From: Mycobacterium paragordonae
GTDB taxonomy: Bacteria > Actinomycetota > Actinomycetes > Mycobacteriales > Mycobacteriaceae
NCBI RefSeq assembly: GCF_003614435.1
Contig: NZ_CP025546.1
Coordinates: 1,736,001 to 1,800,000 of the forward strand
DNA length: 64,000 nucleotides
Direction: 5' to 3'
Made by a program: the position numbers and the translations under genes. Positions 19,240 to 29,900 of the stretch are shown here, one piece after another; positions within the stretch are counted from its first letter, which is position 1; each line of letters starts with the position of its first letter. The notes under the pieces were generated by a model. That model was not told where the DNA came from, did no database searches, and was given only the letters and a program-made list of their open reading frames with translations.

Positions 19240-21657
19240 TCATTTTCCGACCCCGATCTTCACTAAAGCGCCGCTCGTGACGCCGAGTTCCTGGTGCACG
19301 GCCGAGCCCGGGGAGTTCAGCGGCAGCCACACCACCCGGTCCGGCATGTCAGTTACGTTGAGCGGCAGAGTGATTGAGCCGCGATCGGTGCTGACCGTCA
19401 CCGACTCGCCGTCGGCGGCGCCGATCTCGGCGGCGGTGCCGGCCGACAACCGCACCACGGGTGTGCGTGCGGTGCCCGCCAGATGCGGTTCGCCGTCCTG
19501 CCCGCGACCGGCGTCCAGCAGCAACCGCCAGCCGGTCAGTACGGCCTGGCCTTCCCCGGGCTGCGCGGCCTCGGCGGGCTCGATGGCCGGACTGGCGGCG
19601 TGCTTACCGTCCCAGGTGCCCAGACCGGCGAGCTCCTCGCGCGCCGACTCGACGCTCGCGCAGTTGAGCTGGATGCCCAACTCGTCGGCCAGCGTGTCGA
19701 GCACCCGGTGATCGGACTGGCTGGCCTGCAGCATGCTGCCCTTGAACGCCGGTTCGAAGGCGCGGTAGCGGCCCTCCCAGTTGACGAAGGCGCCGGCCTT
19801 CTGGGTGGTCGGGGCGACCGGGAACACGACGTCGGCGCGCTCGGTTACCGCGCTGTGCCGCAACTCCAGGCTGACCACGAACGGGGCCGCGTCCAGGGCG
19901 GCCAGTACCGCGTCCGGGTCGGCGAAGTCGCCGGGTTCGATGCCGCCGACCAGCAGCGCACCCAGCGTTCCATCGGTGGCGGCGGCCAGGATCCCGTCGA
20001 CGTCACGTCCTGCGCCAGAAGGCAATTCGTCGACGTGCCAGGCCGCGGCGACCTGTGACCGGGCGGCATCGTCGGCGACCGGACGGCCACCGGGCAACAA
20101 TCCGGGCAGGGCGCCCGCTTCCAGCGCGCCGCGTTCTCCGGCCCGCCGCGGCACCCACGCGACCCGGGCTCCGGTCGAATCCGCCAACCGGGCCACCGCG
20201 GACAACCCGCCGGGCACCGTGGCCAGCCGTTCGCCGACCATGATCACCGCGCCGGCCGTGCTCAGCAGGTCGCCCACTTCGCCGGTAGCCAGGCCGTCCA
20301 GCGCGGCGGGTTCACCGCCGGGAGCGGTCTGCAGCAATTGGCCCGACATCTTGTCCAGCGCGCGGGTGGCGAACGGGGCGATCGCATACACCGGCACGTT
20401 GTTCTTGCGCGCCGCCTTGCGCAGCCGCAGGAACACGATCGGCGATTCTTCCTCCGGCTCGAAGCCGACCAGCAGCACCACCGGCGCCGATTCCAGGTCG
20501 GCGTAGCTGACGCTCACCGGCCGGCCGGCGATGCGCGCGGCCAGGAACTCGGCCTCCTCCGCCGACTGCGGGCGGGCGCGGAAGTCGATGTCGTTGGTGT
20601 TCAGCACGATTCGCGTGAACTTGGCGTAGGCGTAGGCGTCTTCCCAGGTGGCCCGGCCGCCGACCAGCACGCCGGTGCGTCCGCGGGCCGCCTCGAGGCC
20701 CTGGGTGGCCGCCACGATCGCGTGTGCCCAGGACGCCGGTGTGAGTTCACCGTTGGAATCCCGGATCAGCGGGGTGGTGAGCACGTCGGGCTGGGTGGCG
20801 TAGGTGAACGCCCACCGGCCCTTGTCGCAGTTCCACTCCTCGTTGACTTCCGGGTCGTCGCCGGCCAGGCGGCGCGTCACCTTGCCCCGGCGGTGGTCGG
20901 TGCGCTGCGCGCATCCGGACGAGCAGTGCTCGCACACACTCGGGCTGGACACCAGGTCGAACGGACGGGCCCGGAACCGGTAGGACATGCCGGTCAGCGC
21001 GCCGACCGGGCAGACCTGCACAGTGTTGCCGGAGAAGTACGAATCGAACGGCTCGTTGGCGTAGATGCCGACCTGCTGCAGCGCCCCGCGCTCCTGCATG
21101 TCGATGAACGGGTCGCCGGCGATCTGGTTGGAGAAACGGGTGCAGCGGGCGCACAGGATGCAGCGCTCGCGGTCCAGCAGCACCTGCGCGGAGATGTTGA
21201 TCGGTTTCGCGAAGGTGCGCTTGACGTCGGTGAAGCGAGATTCCGCGCGGCCGTTGGACATTGCCTGGTTCTGCAGCGGGCACTCACCGCCCTTGTCGCA
21301 CATCGGGCAGTCCAGCGGGTGGTTGATCAACAGCAGTTCCATCACGCCGTGCTGCGCCTTGTCGGCCGCCGGTGACGTGAGTTGGGTGCGCACCACCATG
21401 TCGTCGGTGCAGACGATGGTGCACGACGCCATCGGTTTGCGCTGGCCCTCAACCTCGACCATGCACTGCCGGCAAGCGCCGACCGGGTCGAGCAGCGGGT
21501 GGTCACAGAACCGTGGGATCTGGATGCCCATCAGCTCGGCCGCGCGAATGACCAGAGTTCCCTTCGGAACGCTGATTTCGGCACCGTCGATGGTCAGCGT
21601 CACCATGTCCGGCGGCTTGACCTCGTCGCCGGTATCCGTCTTGGCCGCACTTGTCAT
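19240..21657 (-). CDS. nuoG: NADH-quinone oxidoreductase subunit G
   Basis: 805 residues. In order: an N-terminal 2Fe-2S ferredoxin domain ([15 protein letters not shown], residues about 35-50), a His/Cys cluster motif ([18 protein letters not shown]), two CxxCxxC...C 4Fe-4S motifs ([12 protein letters not shown] and [14 protein letters not shown]), a CEHCSSGC motif typical of the extra N7-type site, and a long molybdopterin-oxidoreductase-like fold without cofactor. It relays electrons from NuoF/E to NuoI in the peripheral arm. Length matches the mycobacterial homologue (about 806). It is preceded by nuoF, with seven bases between. Confidence 0.95.
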   Translation of the reverse strand: MTSAAKTDTGDEVKPPDMVTLTIDGAEISVPKGTLVIRAAELMGIQIPRFCDHPLLDPVGACRQCMVEVEGQRKPMASCTIVCTDDMVVRTQLTSPAADKAQHGVMELLLINHPLDCPMCDKGGECPLQNQAMSNGRAESRFTDVKRTFAKPINISAQVLLDRERCILCARCTRFSNQIAGDPFIDMQERGALQQVGIYANEPFDSYFSGNTVQVCPVGALTGMSYRFRARPFDLVSSPSVCEHCSSGCAQRTDHRRGKVTRRLAGDDPEVNEEWNCDKGRWAFTYATQPDVLTTPLIRDSNGELTPASWAHAIVAATQGLEAARGRTGVLVGGRATWEDAYAYAKFTRIVLNTNDIDFRARPQSAEEAEFLAARIAGRPVSVSYADLESAPVVLLVGFEPEEESPIVFLRLRKAARKNNVPVYAIAPFATRALDKMSGQLLQTAPGGEPAALDGLATGEVGDLLSTAGAVIMVGERLATVPGGLSAVARLADSTGARVAWVPRRAGERGALEAGALPGLLPGGRPVADDAARSQVAAAWHVDELPSGAGRDVDGILAAATDGTLGALLVGGIEPGDFADPDAVLAALDAAPFVVSLELRHSAVTERADVVFPVAPTTQKAGAFVNWEGRYRAFEPAFKGSMLQASQSDHRVLDTLADELGIQLNCASVESAREELAGLGTWDGKHAASPAIEPAEAAQPGEGQAVLTGWRLLLDAGRGQDGEPHLAGTARTPVVRLSAGTAAEIGAADGESVTVSTDRGSITLPLNVTDMPDRVVWLPLNSPGSAVHQELGVTSGALVKIGVGK

Positions 21658-21664
21658 TGCAGCG

Positions 21665-22984
21665 TCAGGCCTTTCCGTTCAACGTCTTCAGCATTGAGTC
21701 TTTGGGATCGAAGGGGCACCCGCCGGTCTCGACGTGGGCGATGTATTCCTCGCGGAAGTGCTGGATCGACGACATCACCGGGCTGGCGGCGCCATCTCCC
21801 AACGCGCAGAACGACTTTCCGAGGATCGCATCGGAGATGTCGAGCAGTTTGTCGAGGTCTTCGCGGGTGCCCTGGCCGTTCTCCAGGCGGGCGTAGATCT
21901 TGTCCAGCCAGAAGGTGCCCTCGCGGCACGGGGTGCACTTGCCGCAGGACTCGTGCTTGTAGAACTCGGTCCAGCGGCGAACAGCCCTTACCACGCAGGT
22001 GGTTTCGTCGAAGATCTCCAACGCTTTGGTGCCCAGCATGGATCCCACCGCGCCAACACCCTCGTAATCCAACGGCACGTCGAGGTGTTCGTCGGTGAGC
22101 AGGGGAGTGGACGAACCACCGGGAGTCCAGAACTTGAGCCGGTGCCCGGCCCGGACGCCGCCGGCGTAGTCGAGCAACTCGCGCAGCGTGATGCCCAGCG
22201 GCGCCTCGTACTGACCCGGGCGGGTGACGTGCCCGGACAACGAATACAGCGTGAAGCCAGGCGATTTCTCGCTGCCCATGGAGCGGAACCAGTCGACTCC
22301 GTTGAGGATGATCGACGGGACGCTGGCGATCGTCTCCACGTTGTTGATGACGGTGGGGCAGCCGTACAGGCCGGCGACGGCGGGGAACGGCGGCCGCAAC
22401 CGGGGTTGGCCGCGGCGGCCTTCCAGCGAGTCGAGCAGCGCGGTTTCCTCGCCGCAGATGTAGGCGCCCGCGCCGGCATGCACCACCAGCTCCAGGTCGT
22501 ATCCCGAGCCGCCAATGTCGCGGCCCAAATAGCCTGCGGCATATGCCTCGGCCACCGCGTTCTGCAACCGGCGCAGCACGGGCACCACTTCGCCGCGCAC
22601 GTAGATGAAGGCGTGGCTGGCCCGGATCGCGTAGGCGGCGATGATGACGCCCTCGACCAGCACGTGCGGGGTGGCCAGCATCAACGGAATGTCTTTGCAG
22701 GTACCGGGTTCGGACTCGTCGGCGTTGACCACCAGGTAGTGCGGCTTGGCGGCGGGTCCCTTGTCGCCCTGCGGAATGAACGACCACTTGGTCCCGGTGG
22801 AGAAGCCCGCGCCGCCACGGCCGCGCAGCCCGGAGTCCTTGACGGTCCCGATCACGTCGTCGGGGTTCATGGCCAGGGCCTTCTTCATGGCCTGGTAACC
22901 GTCGTAGCGTTCGTAAGTCGCCAGCGACCACGACTCGGGGTCGTCCCAGTAACGACTGATGACCGGGGTCAAAGGTGTTGTCAT
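21665..22984 (-). CDS. nuoF: NADH-quinone oxidoreductase subunit F (NADH/FMN site)
   Basis: 439 residues. The NADH- and FMN-binding glycine-rich motif is [16 protein letters not shown] (about residue 50), the FMN loop is [13 protein letters not shown], and the C-terminal 4Fe-4S (N3) ligands are in [13 protein letters not shown] plus a later Cys in [12 protein letters not shown]. It oxidises NADH and reduces FMN. The start overlaps the nuoE stop (ATGA). Confidence 0.96.
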   Translation of the reverse strand: MTTPLTPVISRYWDDPESWSLATYERYDGYQAMKKALAMNPDDVIGTVKDSGLRGRGGAGFSTGTKWSFIPQGDKGPAAKPHYLVVNADESEPGTCKDIPLMLATPHVLVEGVIIAAYAIRASHAFIYVRGEVVPVLRRLQNAVAEAYAAGYLGRDIGGSGYDLELVVHAGAGAYICGEETALLDSLEGRRGQPRLRPPFPAVAGLYGCPTVINNVETIASVPSIILNGVDWFRSMGSEKSPGFTLYSLSGHVTRPGQYEAPLGITLRELLDYAGGVRAGHRLKFWTPGGSSTPLLTDEHLDVPLDYEGVGAVGSMLGTKALEIFDETTCVVRAVRRWTEFYKHESCGKCTPCREGTFWLDKIYARLENGQGTREDLDKLLDISDAILGKSFCALGDGAASPVMSSIQHFREEYIAHVETGGCPFDPKDSMLKTLNGKA

Positions 22985-23763
22985 GCTTGACCTTCCGGAC
23001 CGGGGGGAGCCTGCATGTCGTTCTCCTTGGCCACCCGCAGCCCGGCCAGGGTGGCCGCGCCGGCCCCGCCCTGCCCTTCGTCGGGACGCTCATCGCGCAG
23101 ACCGGCCAGGATGCGTGACGTCTCGCGGAACTTGCACAGCGGCGCACCGCGGGTCGGCTTTGCGGGCTTCCCGGCGCGCAGCGAGTCGACGAGTTCGCGT
23201 GCGGACTCGATGGTCTGGTTGTCGTAAAACTCCCAGTTGACCATCACCACCGGTGCGTAGTCGCAGGCCGCGTTGCACTCTATGTGCTGCAGCGTGACGG
23301 AGCCGTCGTCGGTGGTCTCGTCATTGCCGACGCCGAGATGTCCTTTGAGGTCTTCGAATATCGCGTCGCCGCCCATCACCGCGCACAGCGTGTTGGTGCA
23401 GACGCCGACCAGATACTCGCCGGTGGGACCGCGGCGGTACATGGTGTAGAAGCTGGCCACCGCCGACACCTCGGCGCCGGTGAGGTCCAGTTGATCGGCG
23501 CAGAACTCCATGCCGGCCGGGGTGATGTAGGAGTCCTCGCCTTGTACCAGGTGCAGCAACGGCAGCAGAGCCGACCGCTTGTTCGGGTATTTGGCGATGA
23601 TCTCCTTGGCTTCCACCTCCAGCCGCGCCCGCACCTCGGTGGGATACGACTCTGGCGCACCCTCGACCACGAACTGGCTGGGTTCCTCCGGCGGCGGACC
23701 GAGCCGCAGGAAAACCCGCTCGCCGCTGCCTGACTCTTTTGGCTTACCTTCGGGCGCTGTCAT
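22981..23763 (-). CDS. nuoE: NADH-quinone oxidoreductase subunit E (2Fe-2S)
   Basis: 260 residues from ATG 23763, which overlaps the nuoD stop by four bases; the frame is open further upstream inside nuoD but that is a shadow. The thioredoxin-like 2Fe-2S domain has Cys pairs in [11 protein letters not shown] and [12 protein letters not shown], the standard N1a ligands. The N-terminal 35 residues and the C-terminal 35 residues ([13 protein letters not shown]...) are low-complexity extensions relative to E. coli. Confidence 0.94.
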   Translation of the reverse strand: MTAPEGKPKESGSGERVFLRLGPPPEEPSQFVVEGAPESYPTEVRARLEVEAKEIIAKYPNKRSALLPLLHLVQGEDSYITPAGMEFCADQLDLTGAEVSAVASFYTMYRRGPTGEYLVGVCTNTLCAVMGGDAIFEDLKGHLGVGNDETTDDGSVTLQHIECNAACDYAPVVMVNWEFYDNQTIESARELVDSLRAGKPAKPTRGAPLCKFRETSRILAGLRDERPDEGQGGAGAATLAGLRVAKENDMQAPPGPEGQA

Positions 23764-25058
23764 CGGTCCACTCCGCCCATCACCGGGTCGATGCTGGCGA
23801 CCGCGGTGATCAGGTCGGCGACCATGCCTCCTTCGCACATTGCGGCCACCGACTGCAGGTTGGTGAACGAGGGGTCCCGGTAGTGCACCCGGTAGGGGCG
23901 GGTACCGCCGTCGCTGACCATGTGCACGCCCAGCTCGCCGCGGGGTGACTCCACCGACACGTACACCTGGCCGGCCGGAACGCGGATGCCCTCGGTGACC
24001 AACTTGAAGTGGTGGATCAGGGCTTCCATGGAGCTGCCCATGATCTTGGCAATGTGTTCCGGCGAGTTGCCCATGCCGTCGGGCCCGACCGAAAGGTCTG
24101 CGGGCCAGGCGATCTTGCGGTCTTCGACCATCGTCGGGCCGGGCTTGAGCTTGTCCAGGCACTGCTCGACGATCTTGATCGACTCCCACATCTCGTTGAC
24201 GCGAATCATGTAGCGCCCGTAGGCGTCACATGTGTCCTCGGTGATCACGTCGAAGTCGTAGTTCTCGTAGCCGCAGTACGGTTCGCTCTTGCGCAGGTCG
24301 TGCGGCAAGCCGGTGGCGCGCAGGATCGGACCGGTGATCCCCAGCGCCATGCACCCGGTCAGGTCCAGGTACCCGACGTCCTCGGTGCGGGCTTTCCAGA
24401 TCGCGTTCTCGTTGAGCAGTTCGCCCATCTGGCGCAACGGAATCCGTAGCTCCTTCATGGCGGCGGCGATGTCGTCGACTCCGTTGGGCGGCAGGTCCTG
24501 TGCCAGGCCACCGGGGCGGATGTAGGCGCTGTTCATCCGCAGGCCGGTGATCTTCTCGAAGAGTGTGAGCACGATCTCGCGGCCCCGGAAGCCGACGAAC
24601 ATCGGCGTCATCGCGCCCAATTCCATTCCGCCGGTGGCCAATGCGACCAGGTGCGACGAGATGCGGTTGAGCTCCATCATCATCACCCGGATGACGTTGA
24701 CCCGCTCGGGGATCTCGTCGGTGATGCCGAGCAGCTTCTCCACCCCGAGGCAGTAGGCGGTCTCGTTGAAAAACGGTGCCAGGTAGTCCATTCGGGTGAC
24801 GAAGGTGACGCCCTGCGTCCAGTACCGGTATTCGAGGTTCTTCTCGATTCCGGTGTGCAGGTAGCCGATTCCGCATCGGGCCTCGGTGACCGTCTCGCCC
24901 TCGATCTCGAGGATCAGCCGCAGCACGCCGTGGGTGGACGGGTGCTGGGGTCCCATGTTGACGACGATGCGCTCGCCAGGATCGGCTTTGCGAGCGGCGT
25001 CGACGACCTTGTCCCAGTCCTGGCCGCCGGCGACCACCAGGGTTTCGGTTGTGCTCAT
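23760..25058 (-). CDS. nuoD: NADH-quinone oxidoreductase subunit D
   Basis: 432 residues of the 49-kDa subunit family, related to the large subunit of NiFe hydrogenases. It forms the quinone pocket with NuoB. The N-terminal beta-hairpin [13 protein letters not shown] carries the quinone-contact His. The [13 protein letters not shown] segment and the C-terminal [16 protein letters not shown] are conserved. The ATG shares one base with the nuoC stop (TGATG). Confidence 0.95.
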   Translation of the reverse strand: MSTTETLVVAGGQDWDKVVDAARKADPGERIVVNMGPQHPSTHGVLRLILEIEGETVTEARCGIGYLHTGIEKNLEYRYWTQGVTFVTRMDYLAPFFNETAYCLGVEKLLGITDEIPERVNVIRVMMMELNRISSHLVALATGGMELGAMTPMFVGFRGREIVLTLFEKITGLRMNSAYIRPGGLAQDLPPNGVDDIAAAMKELRIPLRQMGELLNENAIWKARTEDVGYLDLTGCMALGITGPILRATGLPHDLRKSEPYCGYENYDFDVITEDTCDAYGRYMIRVNEMWESIKIVEQCLDKLKPGPTMVEDRKIAWPADLSVGPDGMGNSPEHIAKIMGSSMEALIHHFKLVTEGIRVPAGQVYVSVESPRGELGVHMVSDGGTRPYRVHYRDPSFTNLQSVAAMCEGGMVADLITAVASIDPVMGGVDR

Positions 25059-25786
25059 CAGTTATAGCCCCTGCGTTCGTCGGGCGGAGGTATCTGTGCG
25101 CCCTTGTATTCCACCGGGATGCCGCCCAGCGGGTAGTCCTTGCGTTGCGGGTGTCCGTGCCAGTCGTCGGGCATTTCGATCCGGGTCAGCGACGGGTGGC
25201 CGTCGAAGATGATCCCGAAGAAGTCGTAGGTCTCGCGCTCGTGCCAGTCGTTGGTGGGATACACCCCGAACAGCGACGGAATGTGCGGATCACTATCGGG
25301 CGCAACGGCTTCCAGCCGCAACCGGCGATTGTGCGTGATCGACTGCAGTGGGTACACCGCGTGCAGTTCGCGGCCGGTCTCGTCCGGGTAGTGCACCCCG
25401 CTGACGCCAAGGCACAGCTCGAAGCGCAATTCCGGCTCGTCACGCAGGCGTTGGGCGACCTGCGGCAGCAGATCCCGGCGCACGTATAACGTCAGCTCGT
25501 CGCGGTAGACCACAACCTTTTCGATCGCTTCGTTGAAGTCGAGGCCCTCGCGATCCAGCGCCTCGGCCAGCCGGTCGGCGATGTCGTCGAAGTAACTGCC
25601 GTAGGGCCGGGGACTTTCGCCGGGCAGCGCGATCTCGCGCACCAGCCGTCCGTAGCCGGAGGTGTCGCCGGTGCCGCGCACGCCGAACATGCCGCGACGG
25701 ACGTTGATGACCTCCTGGCCTTCCGGCGGTATGTCGGCCCCCGGAGTCACCGTCGCGCCCTGGGGGTCCTTGTCGGGTGAGCTCAT
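25058..25786 (-). CDS. nuoC: NADH-quinone oxidoreductase subunit C
   Basis: 242 residues from ATG 25786 (four-base overlap with the nuoB stop); the longer frame to 26053 is a shadow of nuoB. This is the 30-kDa subunit fold, with the signature [27 protein letters not shown] near the C-terminus. The N-terminal 45 residues ([17 protein letters not shown]...) are a polar extension typical of actinobacteria. It is a structural subunit joining the peripheral arm to NuoD. Confidence 0.94.
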   Translation of the reverse strand: MSSPDKDPQGATVTPGADIPPEGQEVINVRRGMFGVRGTGDTSGYGRLVREIALPGESPRPYGSYFDDIADRLAEALDREGLDFNEAIEKVVVYRDELTLYVRRDLLPQVAQRLRDEPELRFELCLGVSGVHYPDETGRELHAVYPLQSITHNRRLRLEAVAPDSDPHIPSLFGVYPTNDWHERETYDFFGIIFDGHPSLTRIEMPDDWHGHPQRKDYPLGGIPVEYKGAQIPPPDERRGYN

Positions 25787-26337
25787 CGCAGCAGTCCGCG
25801 CATCTCGATCGTCGGCCGGGCGGCCATGGCCGCCTCTTCGGCCTCGGCGATGGCCTTCTCCCGGTTGACGCCCAGCGGCATTTCCTGAATCTTCTCGTGC
25901 AGCTTGAGGATTGCGTACAACAGCATCTCGGGCCGGGGTGGGCAGCCGGGCAGATAGATGTCCACCGGCACCACGTGGTCGACGCCCTGGACCACCGCGT
26001 AGTTGTTGAACATGCCCCCGGATGAGGCGCAGACGCCCATCGCCAGAACCCATTTCGGCTCGGCCATCTGGTCGTAGATCTGCCGCAGCACCGGCGCCAT
26101 CTTCTGGCTGACCCGGCCCGCGACGATCATCAGATCCGCCTGTCGCGGCGTCGCGGAGAACCGCTCCATGCCGAACCGGGCGATGTCGAACCTAGGCCCG
26201 GCTGTCGCCATCATCTCGATCGCACAGCAGGCCAACCCGAACGTCGCCGGCCACAGTGAGTTCTTGCGGACGTAGCCCGCCACCTTCTCGACTGTGGACA
26301 GCAGGATCCCGCCGGGTAACTGTTCTTCCAGTCCCAC
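25783..26337 (-). CDS. nuoB: NADH-quinone oxidoreductase subunit B (cluster N2)
   Basis: 184 residues, identical in length to the M. tuberculosis subunit as I recall it. Cluster N2 ligands are visible: tandem Cys in [14 protein letters not shown], one Cys in [12 protein letters not shown] and one in [10 protein letters not shown]. It passes electrons from the last iron-sulfur cluster to quinone. It starts 12 bases after the nuoA stop. Confidence 0.96.
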   Translation of the reverse strand: MGLEEQLPGGILLSTVEKVAGYVRKNSLWPATFGLACCAIEMMATAGPRFDIARFGMERFSATPRQADLMIVAGRVSQKMAPVLRQIYDQMAEPKWVLAMGVCASSGGMFNNYAVVQGVDHVVPVDIYLPGCPPRPEMLLYAILKLHEKIQEMPLGVNREKAIAEAEEAAMAARPTIEMRGLLR

Positions 26338-26349
26338 GTCCTACCTACC

Positions 26350-26727
26350 TCAATCCCACGTCAGGCCGCCGCGGCGCCACACATACGCGTAGGCCACGAA
26401 AACCGTGAGCATGAATATGACCATCTCGACGAGCGCGAAAGTCCCCAGCGAATCGAAGCTAACCGCCCACGGATAGAGGAACACAATTTCAATATCGAAG
26501 ACGATGAACAACATTGCGGTCAGGTAATACTTGATCGGGAAGCGCTGCCCGCTCGCGGCGTGCGGTCCGCTGAACCCGGTTTCGGTGGGCTCGATCCCAC
26601 ATTCGTAGGCCTCGAGCTTCGAGCGGTTGTACCGGGAGGGGCCGGTGATGCTGGCCAGAAATACCGAGCCGATGGCGAAGGCCGCGGCAATGCCCGCCAT
26701 CACCAATATGGGTATGTAGACGTTCAC
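26350..26727 (-). CDS. nuoA: NADH-quinone oxidoreductase subunit A
   Basis: 125 residues and three membrane helices. GTG 26727 is the start (VNVYIPILV), with a GGAG five bases upstream, and matches the homologue's N-terminus. Marks are the KLEAYECGIEP loop with the redox-sensitive Cys and the helix FPIKYYLTAMLFIVFDIEIVFLYPWAV with conserved acidic residues. It is the first gene of the operon. The upstream 185 bp, before the PE_PGRS stop, must hold its promoter unless it is read through from the PE_PGRS gene. Confidence 0.94.
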   Translation of the reverse strand: MNVYIPILVMAGIAAAFAIGSVFLASITGPSRYNRSKLEAYECGIEPTETGFSGPHAASGQRFPIKYYLTAMLFIVFDIEIVFLYPWAVSFDSLGTFALVEMVIFMLTVFVAYAYVWRRGGLTWD

Positions 26728-26912
26728 TTGCTCCACGTTTCCGTCGTTTGGGCTGTCGACAGCGGTCAAGCGGCGACCAGGTGTGACGAAACCGGACTGG
26801 GGTACCCCGACATGACCTTGAGCACAGCCTAGCCAGGAACGACTTGGTGGTCGCGGGCACCCTGGCTGATGTGTCGAAACGCACGTCAACTGCGCCGGTG
26901 GAGAACGAAACC
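26728..26912 (-). promoter_or_regulatory. Presumed nuo promoter/leader region
   Basis: 185 bp between the PE_PGRS stop and the nuoA start, both on the minus strand. It contains a perfect 12-bp palindrome, GCTGTCGACAGC, at 26752-26763, which is 25-36 bp before nuoA. It also contains a 7-bp inverted repeat AGCCAGG/CCTGGCT (26831-26837 and 26861-26867) that could form a hairpin with a 23-base loop after the PE_PGRS gene, without a following T-tract. I could not place a convincing -10/-35 pair. Confidence 0.4.
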
Positions 26913-29900
26913 TCAGCTGATCACCGACGCCGTGGTGCCGCCCACGTTGGCTATGTAGACGTCGCCGGACGCGGCGCCGGTGGGGCTGACCGCCACCGCA
27001 TACGGCAAGTTGCCGACGGGGATGGTGTCGGTGACGGTGTTGGTGGCGGAGTTGATTACCGACACCGTGTTGTTGCCCTCGTTGGTGACGTAGACGCCGG
27101 TAGTCGTGGGGAAGGTGGGGCTGACCGCCACCCCGAGCGGCTGGTTGCCGACGGGGATGGTGGCGATGACGGTATCGGTGGCGGAGTCGATCACAGCCAC
27201 CGTGTTGTCGCCCGAGTTGGTGATGTAGATGTCGCCGGCCGCAGTGCCGGTGGGGCTGACCGCCACCCCCCACGGCTGGTTGCCGACGGGGATGGTGTTG
27301 ATGACGGTGTCGGTAGCGGGGTCGATCACCGACACCGTGTTGCTGCCATTGTTGGTGACGTAGACGTAGCCGGCCTCGGGGCCGGTGGGGCTGATCGCCA
27401 CCCCGCGAGGGCTGGAGCCGACGGGGATGGTGGCGGTGACCAAGTTGGTGGCGGGGTTGATCACCGACACCGTGTTGCTGCCATTGTTGGTGACGTAGAC
27501 GTAGCCGGCCTCGGGGCCGGTGGGGCTGACCGCCACCGCGTTCGGCGTGGTACCGACGTTGATGATGGCGGTGACGGCGTGGGTGGCGGGGTTGATCACC
27601 CACACCTGGCCGGGGCCCTGGCTGGTGACGTAGACATAGCCCGCCTCGGGGCCGGTGGGGCTGACCGCCACCCCGACCGGGTTGGCCACCGGGATGCTGG
27701 CGACGACGGTGTTGGTCGCTGGGTTGATCACCGACACCGTGTTGTGGACCGCGTCGGTGACGTAGACGTAGCCGGCCTCGGGGCCGGTGGGGCTGATCGC
27801 CACCATGAACTGCTGGCCGCCAACCGAGATGGAGCCGGGGCCGCCGTTGCCGCCCGCGCCGGGAGCGCCGCCGCCGCCGCCGTTGCCGCCAGTGGTGCCG
27901 GTGGGACCGCTACCAGCTTTGCCAGTGCCGCCGGTGACGCCGGTTGAGCCAGTAGCGCCGGTGCCTCCGGTGCCTCCGGTGCCGCCGGTGCCGCCGGTGC
28001 TGCCGTCGCCGCCGATGCCGCCGGTGCCCGCGCCGCCGGCGACGTCGCCGCCGCGACCGCCACTGCCGCCGCTGCCGGCGAAGCCGCCGTGACCGCCGGA
28101 GAAGGGCGAGCCGAGAACGGCGTTGCCGCCGGATCCTCCCATGCCGCCCGTTCCGCCCACGCCGCCGTGGCCGCCGACGGCCCCGGGGCCCTGGGCCAGA
28201 CCGCCCCGACCACCGTTGCCGCCGCCAAAGCCGGGACCACCGTCGCCGGGCGAGGCGGTGAGACTGCCGGCGGCGCCGTTGCCGCCAACCCCGCCGTTGC
28301 CGCCGACGCCGCCGGTTCCGCCCAGGTTGCTGGCGAGGCCGCCGACGGCGACGCCGCCGTCGCCTCCGTTACCGCTGCGGCCGCCGAAGCCGCCTTGGAG
28401 GCCCGTCCCTGCGGCGGGGGTGCCGCCGACGCCGCCGGAGCCGCCGTTACCGCCGGTGCCCCCGGTCTCGGCGAGGTCGCCGAAGCCGGCGGTGCCGCCG
28501 GCGCCGCCGTCGCCGCCAGTGCCGCCGAAGGCGGCCGAGTTGGGAGCCGCGTTGCCGCCGTTGCCGCCGTTACCGCCGGTGCCGCCGGCACCGCCGACGG
28601 GGCTTGTGCTGCCGCCGGTGCCGGCCGTACCGGCGTTACCGCCGCCGCCTCCGCGGCCGCCGGTGCCGCCGGTGGTGCTCAAGGAGTTGGCCCCGTTTCC
28701 GCCGTTGCCTCCCATGCCGCCGGCGCCGCTGGCGCCGTTGGTGCCGCCAGTGCCGGAGGCGCCGCCGGTGCCGCCGGCCCCACCGGTGCCGCCAAAGCCG
28801 CCGTTGTCGCCGGTGAAGCCGAAGGTGATGCCGTTGCTGCCGTCGCCGCCGGTACCGCCGGTGCCGCCGGCGCCGCCGTTGCCCCAGGTGGTGGCTGAGC
28901 CGCCGGCGCCGCCGTTGCCGCCTTTGCCGCCGGTGCCGCCGAAGTTCCCGCCGGTTCCGGCGTCGGGCCCACCCTTGCCGCCGCTGCCGCCGGTGCCGCC
29001 GGCACCGCCGGATCCACCGACGCTGCCGGCGCCGATAGCAGTACCCCCGGCACCGCCGGCACCGCCGGCGCCTCCGGTGTCGCCGGCGAGGCCGGACAGG
29101 CCGGCGTTGCCGGTGCGGCCGGTGCCGCCTAAGCCGCCGATGCCGCCGGTGCCGCCGATGCCGGCGGACAGCACGCCGCTGCCGGGCGTGCCGGCGTTAC
29201 CGCCATCGCCACCTTTACCGCCGGCCGGGGCGGCGGTTCCGCCGGTTCCGGTGTCAGGGCCGCCGAGGCCGCCGACGCCGCCGGCACCGCCGCTGCCGGC
29301 ATTGCCGCCGATGCTGCCGGCGCCGGTAGCGGTGCCGCCGTTGCCGCCCGCACCGCCGGCACCCCCGGCGTCACCGATGAGGCCGTTATTGCCGGTGTTG
29401 CCGAAGTGGCCGTTGCCGCCGTTGCCGCCGTTGCCGCCGATGCCGCCGCTGCCCGCTGTGGCGCCGGTTCCGACCGAGCCGGCGTTGCCGCCGTTGCCCC
29501 CTTTGCCGCCGGCCGGGGCGGTAGTTCCGCCGACTCCGTTGTCAAGGCCGCCGGGCCCGCCGTTGCCGCCCGCGCCGCCGTTGCCGGCGTTGCCGCCGAC
29601 ACCGCCAGTGCCGGTGGCGTTGCCGCCGTTGCCGCCGGCGCCGCCGGCTCCGCCGACGTCGCCGACGAGGCCTGGGCCCCCGGAGAAGCCGATGCTGCCG
29701 GCACCGCCCTTGCCTCCGTTGCCGCCCGTGCCGCCGCTGCCCGCAATGACGCCGACACCGGGCGTACCGGCGTTGCCTCCGTTGCCGCCTTGGCCGCCGG
29801 CCGGGGCGACGGCTCCGCCGAATCCGGTGTCGCCACCGCCGTCGCCGCCGTTGCCGCCATTGCCGCCGTTACCGGCTTTGCCGCCGATGCCGCCGGGCCC

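Noticed and set aside
26831..26867. Intrinsic terminator after PE_PGRS
   Set aside because: Seven-base arms with a 23-base loop and no T-tract; not convincing as a terminator.
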